From contig NC_092672.1 of assembly GCF_964355755.1 (NCBI RefSeq), positions 496,001-560,000 of the forward strand: DNA of 64,000 nt. The letters are read 5' to 3'. The position numbers and the translations under genes were made by a program. Numbering within the stretch: the stretch's first letter is position 1; every line of letters starts with the position of its first letter. The DNA is from Antedon mediterranea. Lineage: Eukaryota > Echinodermata > Crinoidea > Comatulida > Antedonidae. Positions 1 to 11,946 of this stretch are shown here, one piece after another. The notes below the pieces were generated by a model. That model worked only from the letters and a program-made list of their open reading frames with translations, was not told the DNA's origin and made no database searches.

Positions 1-395
1 AAAATGGCGTACCGGCTTAAAATTTGAGGAAAATTTGGAACACTTGTCGGAAGAGAACGCCCACTGGTGGCGCTACGTAAAAAGAAACAAGAGTGTGAGA
101 AGTCTATTAGTATGAGACATCGTTTTCTATGCGCCATTAGCAAGTTTGCAATGTGCCATTATACAATACATAATATATTTGAATATCATAAGATATAATG
201 TAAATATTTAAAATTATGTTATGATTAAATAGACACTAAATATTTATTGTTCTTTTATTTTATATTATTATCTCGTACCATGTTATTTCTCTATACGAGG
301 CAGCTTTTATTTATAACGAACTTTGGACACTCACACAAAAGCACTTGAACAAAAATAAAGAAAGGGATCTTCAACACACATAGATCTGAACACTA
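1..395. other. Intergenic left flank
   Basis: AT-rich sequence with no convincing ORF or repeat. It is the single-copy left flank of the tandem duplication that starts near 396. Confidence 0.6.
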
Positions 396-1614
396 AAAGC
401 CGAAACACATAAGCTACGTCTCTTCAAACGTTACACTTAACGTTCTAAACAAATTGGAATCTGCAAATTAACACAATAGAGCAGCACATTGAGACCACTA
501 GACCCCACGTATTTTGTTTCCAGTGGCTATAACACACAAAAATACAAACACTTTCAAGCTAAGCATAATATTAAAGCTTTGCATGATCATTAAATCTCTC
601 AACACGGTGGAGGTATACATGGTATGTGGAGCGAATCGTTATACTGCAATATCCTATACCAACTAAATTAAGGCACAACGTAAATGGTTAAACGGAAAAT
701 ATTTGATTGACAATGTAATTTTACATAGATACTGTAAACATGACAATAATTGTGTATATTTTAATTACAAAACTATAGTTAAGGTGTGTAAAAACCTTAA
801 ACATCTTGTTTTTTACCATGTTCTAATTATCATTGAAACTTTCAGTGGCTAAAAAAGTGAGATATTGATTAAATTTTTTTCATCATCGATGCAAATTATA
901 ACTTGCGTAATAATACTTATAATAAAGCTTACTAGACTACTGAACTAAAGAGTTATTTAATTATATTCCTATTTGCCTATATTTCTTATTGAGTATTTTC
1001 TTAAGGGATATGGTCTTCCAATTTCTAACAAAGAAGAATATTGGTATTATTATATTTATACTGAATTCGTTAAAGATCGATATAACACACAATGTAGCCT
1101 TTTGTGCTCCATTAATTTATTTCTATCATGAACATATGGTTTGATGAATAAAAATAATAGGGTCTAGGGTAGTCCTTGAAAATAAAGGATCAAATCACAA
1201 GTCTGGTTTCAAATTATCATACACATGATAAGGTACATAATTCAGAAGGAATATTTTTGTTTGAGTCATCCACTTCTGTCCATGATTTGTAGAGGCGTTT
1301 AGAACTAAAGATTATACCCCTACATATGAATATACAGCCTATTGATTCTATCGTTCATTTATTCTATCCTTACAATTTATTCGTCATTACAGTGCCCATA
1401 TTGTCATCCGATTCTCGCATAGTAGACCTATATCTAGAGAAAATAAAGAGAGGTGTCATGATATAGGTGTGGTTGTTCATAACCATAATTTCTTTATTCT
1501 TTATTCTTTATTAAAGACAAACCAATTGGCAGCAAATCTGCTGAATTGCATGGTAAGGGACAATATACATTCAAAAGACAAGTAAAGTATAGTCATTATT
1601 AAACAAGGGTGTTG

Positions 1615-1860
1615 TTGTCCTAAGGGCATAGCAGTTGGACTAGAGGGTAGTTTTCCTAGGGGAGGGGGGGGGGGGGATAGTTGTCCTAGGGGGTAGATTT
1701 CCGGGTGGGAGTTGTCCTAAGGGGGTAGTTGTCCTAGAGGGTAGTTGTCCTAGAGGGTAATTGTCCTAGAGGGGTAATTGTCCTAGAGGGGTAATTGTCC
1801 TAGGGGGGTAATTGTCCTAGAGGGGTAGTTGTCCTAGGGGGGTAGTTGTCCGGGTGGTCA
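1615..1860. repeat. G-rich minisatellite, unit about 17-19 bp
   Basis: Roughly a dozen degenerate copies of a unit of the type GTCCTAGAGGGGTAATT or GTCCTAGGGGGGTAGTT, next to a pure G run. The same motif forms the arrays at 26741-27148 (reverse complement) and 28256-28448, so it is a dispersed minisatellite family. It lies about 190 bp upstream of the Ig pseudogene. Confidence 0.85.
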
Positions 1861-2052
1861 GGATACCTATTTATTTTACGCATGCGCTAGTGGTGTCTCG
1901 CGTTTATTTGCATTACATTGATCGAATAGGAATTGTGGATCGAGCTTAATTCACGTCACAAAAAATGGACTTCCTAATCATCATATTATTTTCACCCTGA
2001 CGTTTTACAGGTATTTAGTTGTTGTTGCCAATACTAGTTTAGTACCGTACCA

Positions 2053-3170
2053 ATGCACTGCTTTGCCATGTTTTTGATAACTTCTTACATACTTTTGTGT
2101 TCATGTTTACTGCTGCAGTGTACACAAGGGCTTTCTTCAGACCAGGATGAACCACAAATACAAGAAATACAAGAAGTACAAGCATATGTTGGACAACAGA
2201 ACGTGAATTTGGATTGTATCGTAAGAATGCATACCAATCAGATGTTATCATGGCATTTGGTTGACCAAACATCCGATTCTAAACCGACTTCAGACACGTG
2301 GATTAAATACCCAGGTGTGTATGCTCTTCAACACGTCGATATTGTTATAAACGGGATAAGTTACAGCCGTTATACAATGGTTATAAAAAACACGAATACC
2401 GGTATGTTAAATAAGGGATTGTATAAATGCAAAGCTACAAGAGGAAGTGATAGTGTATCTGGCGACGGTGAGACTGTCGTGATAGGCATAGCAAGCTTCG
2501 TAGTTTTTGAACTATCTCCTGAACCAAAGGTTTTATGCGGTATTGCAGAAACTAATGTCAAAGGAAATATCAATTATACAGTGCATTGGCATCTATTGGT
2601 ACTATTCCAGCGAAATTTGAGATAAGGGCTATCTACAGCAATACACCTGATTCTATCGGTAGGCCTGTTAACTCTACATTTTAATAAATGCGGATTTAAT
2701 TGCGTCACAGTGGAAGTAAACATAACCCGCAATATGGATTCATTTCAGTGTGTTGTCTTTCACGATCTTCTGCCAAGCGTGATAACCAATTACACATTCT
2801 TATTCTTATTCTTTTATTGCCAAATATAAAATACATGAAAAACACGACAAAAAACCAAAACAATAGAATCAACTGAGTGAGCTGGCATGGAACACAAAAG
2901 CGAACCTAATCACTATGACTTAAAGCCTGTGTTCCCCACTCACCCAGTTTCACAAGCAATGATTATACCATCTTAAAATATAATATCAAGATTCAAAAGC
3001 TAAGTTTAAATCACAATATAAAAAATATATATAAAAAGTATTTTAAATTATATTCATAGGCCTAACATCACGTATTAATGTAAGTTACCAGCCAACATTC
3101 CAGAATATGCCAACGACATTAGAGTATGACACAGAAGGCGATTTGAAGATACTGATTAAAATAGCAGTGG
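2053..3170 (+). pseudogene. Decayed Ig-domain receptor gene, copy 1
   Basis: An open frame of 190 codons (2053-2625) encodes a signal peptide (hydrophobic residues 5-25) and one V-like Ig domain: Cys at about 55, Trp in a LSWHL context, and a GLYKC motif. It matches the first domain of the intact receptor at 31518-32831. Domain 2 starts (PEPKVLCGI versus DPKIICGI) but a frameshift near 2590 moves the homology into another frame (IGTIPAKFEI versus IGDVPANVTI), followed by TAA TAA. Later pieces VEVNITRNMDSF and MPTTLEYDTEGD still align with the intact gene (TRNMNRF, MPSTLEYDHGD). An insertion of about 270 bp (2796-3070) splits domain 2 from domain 3. No membrane segment or tail is recognisable, so a working full-length receptor is unlikely. 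A short secreted one-domain product is possible. Confidence 0.8.
2796..3070. mobile_element. Unidentified insertion inside the Ig pseudogene
   Basis: About 270 bp of sequence unrelated to the Ig gene lies between blocks that are contiguous in the intact paralogue. It starts with a CTTATT/CTTTTATTGCCA-like motif, as some non-LTR 3' tails do. No TSD or family could be assigned. An identical copy is at about 7394-7668. Confidence 0.45.
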
Positions 3171-3369
3171 TACTACTTTTTCTTTGTCATACTTGGCCTA
3201 CTACTAGTGGTAGCCCTACTAGTAGTGTTTTTGATACGGCACACAAAAAAAAAGATTTAAAGGCTATGTTTATATCTTTAAGCAAACCGTTGGGGCCTAT
3301 TAAAGGAGAATTCACGTCGCAGACCCTGTTATATATATAAATTTCAGTATATCACCGGGCGGTTTCGAA

Positions 3370-3760
3370 TTAATGTTCATTGCCTAATGTGTTTATATAT
3401 ATATATATATATATAAAAGTATCTCTCGAGATCCCGCTTAGTGAATAAATATACTGAATTATAGATGAGGGCGTATCAATTTGATCTCTGGTGCGCGTGC
3501 GTACAACTGAGGACTAGTTGTGTTCCAACCGTACCACGCCGAGAATGTTAAAGGGTCGTTATCCGATCAAGTTAAAGAACAATACCATGAAAGCCTCAGT
3601 GGTCTAATGGTTAGGGCAACTGCATATCAAGCAGACGGTCCGAGTTCGAGTCTCGGTTGGGGCGACTTTTTCTCATTCTCCCAGATTTCCTCATCTTTAT
3701 CGTTTCAAAAAATTAATTAAATAATTTTCAGTGTATCACCGGGCGGTTTGGAATTTATTT
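3370..3760 (+). repeat. tRNA-containing SINE-like repeat, copy 1
   Basis: One unit of an approximately 365-bp family: an AT microsatellite, an AAAAGTATCTCT...GAGATCCCGC hairpin, a tRNA-like block at 3592-3666, then a terminal CACCGGGCGGTTT motif. In the tRNA-like block the 7-bp acceptor stem (GCCTCAG/TTGGGGC) and the 5-bp T stem (CCGAG/CTCGG around TTCGAGT) both pair. The anticodon position reads AUC, which normal eukaryotic tRNA sets do not use, so it is better read as tRNA-derived than as a functional tRNA. Confidence 0.7.
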
Positions 3761-3784
3761 CTATGCCTATATATATATATATAT

Positions 3785-4985
3785 GGGCAATTCCATGGTC
3801 ACTCGCATTACACATTACAGTCATTTTTGTTAGTCTAAGCTTTGTACTTTCTATACTAATTGGATTTTTAAGTCAATGTTTTATATGAACATACTTTAGG
3901 TGCAAGTCTTTAATAAAATACTATAAAAAAAATTGTATGTCTTTTACTTCGACAATGACGCCATTTTGATTAGATTTGAGAAGAACGTGTCCTTAAACTA
4001 AAAATATATGAATCAAAAGATCTTATATTTTTAATTGCTGTACTTTTAAAGTATAAAATAGGATAATAAAAAAATTCAACATTACATAGATTTAAAAAAT
4101 ATTTTACATTTTAACAAAAAAGTCCCGTCACTCGCATTACTGTCACTCGCATTACCGTAAGAAATGAAATTAGTATTTACTAAGCAAAGCAGAAAGAAAA
4201 GTAGACAATAATTAAATAATGCAACATTAAACCACTCAAAGAATGTTATATCAATTTTCAAGTAAAAACTTTTATTTCAACTCATTTGGATGAAGTTCTA
4301 AAGGACATCATCTATTTTTAACACTAACAGAATATCTTGATTTTTTACAAACACAGTAACAGAACACTTATACGGTCACTAAAAATGAAAATAGAAAATT
4401 CAAACAGCCATTTTACAAATTATGGAACTCAAAGTTCTTCGCAAACCAGCATCAAGCATTCTTTTTGCCCTGGTAGTGGCTTTAGCAAAGCCATAGCACT
4501 TCTAAAAGGTGATGGCCCGTCTGATGCCAAAGCAGCCTTCTTTGCTCTGAACTAATAGCCACACGTTTTCTATTAGCAACTTTAAGAGCATCAATCTTCT
4601 GCTTCTTCAAAGCTGGTGGCAGAGCTAGAATTTTCTCTTTTCTTTTACTTTTTTACTTCTTTTCGAAATTTCATTTTGTTTGTTTCTGTATGAGGTGTAT
4701 TTTCCCTCGGCTTTCAGTTTTTCTAGGTACTTTCTCTGTCGTTCGGCCATTTCTAAAGGCAGGATGCAAATGTGAATGATATTTTAAAATTATTTTTAAA
4801 TAATAAGCAATTATATATTTTGTTTTTAAAACTACAATGCTTTAGACCTGGTGGTGTAAAATATGCCTAGTAAATAATAATATATAAATAATAATATATA
4901 AATAACTTATTATAGCCTAGGCCTATATGCGGTGTTTTCAAATTATAGAATTTGAAATAATTAACACTAACAATATAAGAAAAAA
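3785..4985. mobile_element. Left half of a TIR element, cut by the duplication
   Basis: It begins with GGGCAATTCCATG, the terminal inverted repeat of the complete element at 8383-10523. The right half is missing because the duplication junction falls inside it. It carries several GTCACTCGCATTAC motifs (about 3799, 4131, 4145) and a minus-strand peptide remnant (4549-4752). Confidence 0.6.
4549..4752 (-). pseudogene. Basic peptide remnant inside the TIR element, copy 1
   Basis: Read on the minus strand from about 4752, a short frame begins MAERQRKYLEKLKAEGKY and continues with lysine/arginine-rich sequence, then stops. Similar basic N-terminal peptides occur in invertebrate transposon proteins. 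I do not recognise the family. The downstream frame is broken. An identical copy, with one base change, lies at about 9147-9350. Confidence 0.35.
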
Positions 4986-6212
4986 AAAAATAAGAAAGCC
5001 GAAACACATAAGCTACGTCTCTTCAAACGTTACACTTAACGTTCTAAACAAATTGGAATCTGCAAATTAACACAATAGAGCAGCACATTGAGACCACTAG
5101 ACCCCACGTATTTTGTTTCCAGTGGCTATAACACACAAAAATACAAACACTTTCAAGCTAAGCATAATATTAAAGCTTTGCATGATCATTAAATCTCTCA
5201 ACACGGTGGAGGTATACATGGTATGTGGAGCGAATCGTTATACTGCAATATCCTATACCAACTAAATTAAGGCACAACGTAAATGGTTAAACGGAAAATA
5301 TTTGATTGACAATGTAATTTTACATAGATACTGTAAACATGACAATAATTGTGTATATTTTAATTACAAAACTATAGTTAAGGTGTGTAAAAACCTTAAA
5401 CATCTTGTTTTTTACCATGTTCTAATTATCATTGAAACTTTCAGTGGCTAAAAAAGTGAGATATTGATTAAATTTTTTTCATCATCGATGCAAATTATAA
5501 CTTGCGTAATAATACTTATAATAAAGCTTACTAGACTACTGAACTAAAGAGTTATTTAATTATATTCCTATTTGCCTATATTTCTTATTGAGTATTTTCT
5601 TAAGGGATATGGTCTTCCAATTTCTAACAAAGAAGAATATTGGTATTATTATATTTATACTGAATTCGTTAAAGATCGATATAACACACAATGTAGCCTT
5701 TTGTGCTCCATTAATTTATTTCTATCATGAACATATGGTTTGATGAATAAAAATAATAGGGTCTAGGGTAGTCCTTGAAAATAAAGGATCAAATCACAAG
5801 TCTGGTTTCAAATTATCATACACATGATAAGGTACATAATTCAGAAGGAATATTTTTGTTTGAGTCATCCACTTCTGTCCATGATTTGTAGAGGCGTTTA
5901 GAACTAAAGATTATACCCCTACATATGAATATACAGCCTATTGATTCTATCGTTCATTTATTCTATCCTTACAATTTATTCGTCATTACAGTGCCCATAT
6001 TGTCATCCGATTCTCGCATAGTAGACCTATATCTAGAGAAAATAAAGAGAGGTGTCATGATATAGGTGTGGTTGTTCATAACCATAATTTCTTTATTCTT
6101 TATTCTTTATTAAAGACAAACCAATTGGCAGCAAATCTGCTGAATTGCATGGTAAGGGACAATATACATTCAAAAGACAAGTAAAGTATAGTCATTATTA
6201 AACAAGGGTGTT

Positions 6213-6458
6213 GTTGTCCTAAGGGCATAGCAGTTGGACTAGAGGGTAGTTTTCCTAGGGGAGGGGGGGGGGGGATAGTTGTCCTAGGGGGTAGATTTCC
6301 GGGTGGGAGTTGTCCTAAGGGGGTAGTTGTCCTAGAGGGTAGTTGTCCTAGAGGGTAATTGTCCTAGAGGGGTAATTGTCCTAGAGGGGTAATTGTCCTA
6401 GGGGGGTAATTGTCCTAGAGGGGTAGTTGTCCTAGGGGGGTAGTTGTCCGGGTGGTCA
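6213..6458. repeat. G-rich minisatellite, duplicate copy
   Basis: Copy of the 1615-1860 array with a slightly shorter G run. Same unit and same position relative to the Ig pseudogene. Confidence 0.85.
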
Positions 6459-6650
6459 GGATACCTATTTATTTTACGCATGCGCTAGTGGTGTCTCGCG
6501 TTTATTTGCATTACATTGATCGAATAGGAATTGTGGATCGAGCTTAATTCACGTCACAAAAAATGGACTTCCTAATCATCATATTATTTTCACCCTGACG
6601 TTTTACAGGTATTTAGTTGTTGTTGCCAATACTAGTTTAGTACCGTACCA

Positions 6651-7768
6651 ATGCACTGCTTTGCCATGTTTTTGATAACTTCTTACATACTTTTGTGTTC
6701 ATGTTTACTGCTGCAGTGTACACAAGGGCTTTCTTCAGACCAGGATGAACCACAAATACAAGAAATACAAGAAGTACAAGCATATGTTGGACAACAGAAC
6801 GTGAATTTGGATTGTATCGTAAGAATGCATACCAATCAGATGTTATCATGGCATTTGGTTGACCAAACATCCGATTCTAAACCGACTTCAGACACGTGGA
6901 TTAAATACCCAGGTGTGTATGCTCTTCAACACGTCGATATTGTTATAAACGGGATAAGTTACAGCCGTTATACAATGGTTATAAAAAACACGAATACCGG
7001 TATGTTAAATAAGGGATTGTATAAATGCAAAGCTACAAGAGGAAGTGATAGTGTATCTGGCGACGGTGAGACTGTCGTGATAGGCATAGCAAGCTTCGTA
7101 GTTTTTGAACTATCTCCTGAACCAAAGGTTTTATGCGGTATTGCAGAAACTAATGTCAAAGGAAATATCAATTATACAGTGCATTGGCATCTATTGGTAC
7201 TATTCCAGCGAAATTTGAGATAAGGGCTATCTACAGCAATACACCTGATTCTATCGGTAGGCCTGTTAACTCTACATTTTAATAAATGCGGATTTAATTG
7301 CGTCACAGTGGAAGTAAACATAACCCGCAATATGGATTCATTTCAGTGTGTTGTCTTTCACGATCTTCTGCCAAGCGTGATAACCAATTACACATTCTTA
7401 TTCTTATTCTTTTATTGCCAAATATAAAATACATGAAAAACACGACAAAAAACCAAAACAATAGAATCAACTGAGTGAGCTGGCATGGAACACAAAAGCG
7501 AACCTAATCACTATGACTTAAAGCCTGTGTTCCCCACTCACCCAGTTTCACAAGCAATGATTATACCATCTTAAAATATAATATCAAGATTCAAAAGCTA
7601 AGTTTAAATCACAATATAAAAAATATATATAAAAAGTATTTTAAATTATATTCATAGGCCTAACATCACGTATTAATGTAAGTTACCAGCCAACATTCCA
7701 GAATATGCCAACGACATTGGAGTATGACACAGAAGGCGATTTGAAGATACTGATTAAAATAGCAGTGG
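6651..7768 (+). pseudogene. Decayed Ig-domain receptor gene, copy 2
   Basis: Same sequence and same lesions as the copy at 2053-3170: a 190-codon frame (6651-7223) with a signal peptide and one V-like Ig domain, a frameshift in domain 2, TAA TAA, an insertion of about 270 bp, then a MPTTLEYDTEGD block. Because the lesions are shared, the gene decayed before it was duplicated. The one visible change, ATTAGA to ATTGGA near 7718, is synonymous or neutral in a dead frame. Confidence 0.8.
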
Positions 7769-7967
7769 TACTACTTTTTCTTTGTCATACTTGGCCTACT
7801 ACTAGTGGTAGCCCTACTAGTAGTGTTTTTGATACGGCACACAAAAAAAAAGATTTAAAGGCTATGTTTATATCTTTAAGCAAACCGTTGGGGCCTATTA
7901 AAGGAGAATTCACGTCGCAGACCCTGTTATATATATAAATTTCAGTATATCACCGGGCGGTTTCGAA

Positions 7968-8358
7968 TTAATGTTCATTGCCTAATGTGTTTATATATAT
8001 ATATATATATATAAAAGTATCTCTCGAGATCCCGCTTAGTGAATAAATATACTGAATTATAGATGAGGGCGTATCAATTTGATCTCTGGTGCGCGTGCGT
8101 ACAACTGAGGACTAGTTGTGTTCCAACCGTACCACGCCGAGAATGTTAAAGGGTCGTTATCCGATCAAGTTAAAGAACAATACCATGAAAGCCTCAGTGG
8201 TCTAATGGTTAGGGCAACTGCATATCAAGCAGACGGTCCGAGTTCGAGTCTCGGTTGGGGCGACTTTTTCTCATTCTCCCAGATTTCCTCATCTTTATCG
8301 TTTCAAAAAATTAATTAAATAATTTTCAGTGTATCACCGGGCGGTTTGGAATTTATTT
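7968..8358 (+). repeat. tRNA-containing SINE-like repeat, copy 2
   Basis: Duplicate of the 3370-3760 element. The tRNA-like block is at 8190-8264, again with anticodon AUC and intact acceptor and T stems. Confidence 0.7.
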
Positions 8359-8382
8359 CTATGCCTATATATATATATATAT

Positions 8383-10523
8383 GGGCAATTCCATGGTCAC
8401 TCGCATTACACATTACAGTCATTTTTGTTAGTCTAAGCTTTGTACTTTCTATACTAATTGGATTTTTAAGTCAATGTTTTATATGAACATACTTTAGGTG
8501 CAAGTCTTTAATAAAATACTATAAAAAAAATTGTATGTCTTTTACTTCGACAATGACGCCATTTTGATTAGATTTGAGAAGAACGTGTCCTTAAACTAAA
8601 AATATATGAATCAAAAGATCTTATATTTTTAATTGCTGTACTTTTAAAGTATAAAATAGGATAATAAAAAAATTCAACATTACATAGATTTAAAAAATAT
8701 TTTACATTTTAACAAAAAAGTCCCGTCACTCGCATTACTGTCACTCGCATTACCGTAAGAAATGAAATTAGTATTTACTAAGCAAAGCAGAAAGAAAAGT
8801 AGACAATAATTAAATAATGCAACATTAAACCACTCAAAGAATGTTATATCAATTTTCAAGTAAAAACTTTTATTTCAACTCATTTGGATGAAGTTCTAAA
8901 GGACATCATCTATTTTTAACACTAACAGAATATCTTGATTTTTTACAAACACAGTAACAGAACACTTATACGGTCACTAAAAATGAAAATAGAAAATTCA
9001 AACAGCCATTTTACAAATTATGGAACTCAAAGTTCTTCGCAAACCAGCATCAAGCATTCTTTTTGCCCTGGTAGTGGCTTTAGCAAAGCCATAGCACTTC
9101 TAAAAGGTGATGGCCCGTCTGATGCCAAAGCAGCCTTCTTTGCTCTGAACTAATAGCCACACGTTTTCTATTAGCAACTTTAAGAGCATCAATCTTCTGC
9201 TTCTTCAATGCTGGTGGCAGAGCTAGAATTTTCTCTTTTCTTTTACTTTTTTACTTCTTTTCGAAATTTCATTTTGTTTGTTTCTGTATGAGGTGTATTT
9301 TCCCTCGGCTTTCAGTTTTTCTAGGTACTTTCTCTGTCGTTCGGCCATTTCTAAAGGCAGGATGCAAATGTGAATGATATTTTAAAATTATTTTTAAATA
9401 ATAAGCAATTATATATTTTGTTTTTAAAACTACAATGCTTTAGACCTGGTGGTGTAAAATATGCCTAGTAAATAATAATATATAAATAATAATATATAAA
9501 TAACTTATTATAGCCTAGGCCTATATGCGGTGTTTTCAAATTATAGAATTTGAAATAATTAACACTAACAATATAAGAAAAAAAAACTTAAAAATTGTGA
9601 TTAAATATAAATGTATACTTATTCTTACCTTCTTATCTTCACAAAAGATTGTACCAAATTTGTTAAATCTCACCAGATTTAGTGTTTTTTATTTAATGAG
9701 CTCTTATAATGATTGATTTTTCAAATGATTTTTTAACTGCAAAAAGGTCGTTGCTAGGGATTGTGCCCTCAACAAACCTAATGCTATAATTATTATACTG
9801 TAGTGCCTCCAAATAAGGGCCAAATCACACATTGTATTATGAAATTAATGTATATACTAATTCTGGGACTAATTCATAACTAATGATAGATTAATTACTA
9901 TTTTACTTTACAAAAAAAAGAGTTTTAGTAATGTCACTCGCATTACATTGTCCATTTTTGAACGTCACTCGCATTACATGTCACTCGCATTTCACTTTTC
10001 AATGTCTCAACAATTTTGTATTTACGGGGATTTTTTATTTTTATTTGTCAAATTTCAATTGTTCAAAGTAGTATAGCTAAATTATAAAATTTCATTAAAA
10101 AAAATTATCATCATGATGGTATAAAAAAAAAAATCATTTTTTTTGTCACTCGCATTACATACCCTAATATATAACAGAATATACACAGCACTCCTATATG
10201 GGATATTCAACATTTGTAGTTATATCATATTTTCCATACATCTTAAGTGTAGTACCGTATTACTTAGACATGTTACTTTATAAATATTGCTTTGTTGGGA
10301 AAATAATAATCAGTTAACGTAATTACCTATTTTTCACACCTAAAAAAAAATATATATTCAACATTGAATAAACGTAATTTTTTGGCTGCAAAAAGTCATA
10401 AATGAATTGAAAAAGTTAAAAACCTAGTTCCCACATATTCAAAGAGTAACATAAACACAAATTTTGAGCTGACTAATTAATTTGAATTTTTTTGGTCATG
10501 TCCATGTTTGCATGGAATTGCCC
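8383..10523. mobile_element. TIR element of about 2.1 kb with recurrent GTCACTCGCATTAC motifs
   Basis: It begins with GGGCAATTCCATG and ends with the exact reverse complement CATGGAATTGCCC, followed on both sides by AT-microsatellite sequence. Inside, the 14-mer GTCACTCGCATTAC, or a close variant, recurs near both ends (about 8397, 8728, 8742, 9933, 9964, 9979, 10145), like subterminal transposase-binding repeats. Only a broken basic peptide remnant (minus, about 9147-9350) is coding-like, so this is probably a non-autonomous or dead DNA transposon. Superfamily not determined. Confidence 0.6.
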
Positions 10524-10584
10524 ATATATATAAACAAATCAGGCACAGAACATTAATTCTAAACCGCCCGGTTATATATATATC

Positions 10585-11710
10585 CAAAGGCAAATTACTG
10601 AAAAAAATGACAATGCTGTGGGTATCAGTGGCTGGTCATTTTGAATGATTACACCAAGAAGCGTCATGTGATCAACTACTTGTAAAATGGAACCACTCAG
10701 ACTAAAAGAAGGCGATATAATATCGTCCGACTTGTCCTTAAAAAAATTGACAACCAAGATATGGCATTTGGAGGGTTTGGGTATCATGTTATCAGATCAT
10801 CTAACATGGATTGCATGGAAGGCAAATCACCTTTGCGAACGACCTCCCCAACAGTGAGGTCATCCACATATTTCCATCATCTGCAGCAATCAACACAAGC
10901 ATCATTAATAAGTACTAGGAAAAGTACAGGGCCAAGCAATGTCCCCTGTGGGACACCACAAGTCAGTGACTTGGAAGATGACAAAATCCCAGCAAACTTG
11001 GTGTTGAGAGAACGGGAAGTGAGAAAGCTGCAGACGATGGGAATTATGGACGACCTCACACCCAGTTCAATCAACTTTATAATAATAACATTATGATTAA
11101 CACGATCAAAAGCTTTAGTAAAGTCAGTGGCACATAGGTTCACATAACATTTACCCTTCTCAACATCTTTGAGTGTAGAGTCAATAAGACTAACAAGATA
11201 GTGAGTTGAGGAAGCCTTTTTCCTACTACCAAATTGACGAGAATCTAATTTACCCTTAATATCTTCAAGAATCCACTTAACAATAAAAGATTCAAATACC
11301 CTGGCAAGAATATAGGTAAGGGAAATAGGTCTAAGGTCAGAGACAGAACTAGCATTCACAGTTTTAGGAATGGGAACTGCAGTAGCCCCTTTCCAAAGGT
11401 CGGGGAAAACACGGGGGAAAACACCATCCTTCAATGCATGATTGAAGATATCCGCAACAGGCTCAGCAAGTTCAGGAGCAAAATCTCTATATAATTTAAT
11501 AGGGGGTTCATCTGGATGGCCAGCTTTGTTAGGCTTAAGATTACAAAGGGCTTTTAGGACCTGACCAGCATATATTAAAGGTGGTGGCCCAGGGGCTGGG
11601 AGATAAGCAGGCAAATCGTTTAAATTAAGAGGAGGGATGGCATTACAAACACTAGAGAAATGGGCATTAATCTCAGAGGCAGTTTCAACTTTGGACAGCC
11701 CAGGCAAGGT
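10585..11710 (-). pseudogene. Degenerate non-LTR retrotransposon reverse transcriptase
   Basis: The minus frame 11707-10877 encodes RT core blocks in order: AGHPDEPPIKLY, FPDLWKGATAVPIPK, DLRPISLTYILARVFE, FGSRKKASSTHYLV, DFTKAFDRVNH and LTCGVPQGTLLGPVLFLVLIND. An in-frame TGA follows at about 10874-10876, yet the catalytic block KYVDDLTVGE continues in the same frame right after it. After a shift of frame, the thumb-like HMTLLGVIIQND block lies at 10572-10787. No endonuclease is upstream, so the copy is 5'-truncated and mutated. Block order and spacing are those of a CR1/L2/Jockey-type LINE. The exact clade is not resolved. Confidence 0.85.
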
Positions 11711-11794
11711 GAAATTAGTATTTTTAGTCTTAAGATTACATAGTTGTTTAATACCTTAATATATATATATATATATAATTTTATACGATAAAGA

Positions 11795-11940
11795 TGAGGA
11801 AATCTGTGGGAATGAGAAAAAGTCGCCCCAACCGAGACTCGAACTCGGACCCTGTTTGATATGCAGATGTCCTAACCATTAGACCACTGGGGCTTTCATG
11901 GTATTGTTCGAACTCGATTGGATAGCCCTCATCTTTCAGT
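11795..11940 (-). repeat. tRNA-containing repeat, inverted copy
   Basis: Reverse-complement copy of the tRNA-like block and its flanks. The tRNA-like part is 11824-11896 on the minus strand. With the direct copy at 11947-12298 it forms an inverted pair of about 130-bp arms. Confidence 0.7.
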
Positions 11941-11946
11941 ATTTGC

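Larger units (their letters stand above)
396..4994. repeat. Tandem duplication unit 1 (about 4.6 kb)
   Basis: This segment recurs almost unchanged at about 4995-9590, with an offset of 4599 before the poly-G run and 4598 after it. By eye I see only three differences: G-run length near 1670/6267, A/G at about 3120/7718, and A/T near 4610/9208. The junction at 4978-4997 is A-rich and joins the inside of a transposon (right end of the unit) to the left end of the next unit, as expected for tandem duplication at A-rich microhomology. A false duplication in the assembly cannot be excluded. Confidence 0.95.
4995..9590. repeat. Tandem duplication unit 2
   Basis: Second copy of the 396-4994 unit. 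Its right end runs on without a break into the rest of the TIR element (to 10523), so the right flank of this copy looks like the ancestral one. Confidence 0.95.

Noticed and set aside
3592-3666. A functional tRNA gene
   Set aside because: Stems pair, but the anticodon AUC is not expected in a eukaryotic set and the block always comes inside the same repeat unit.
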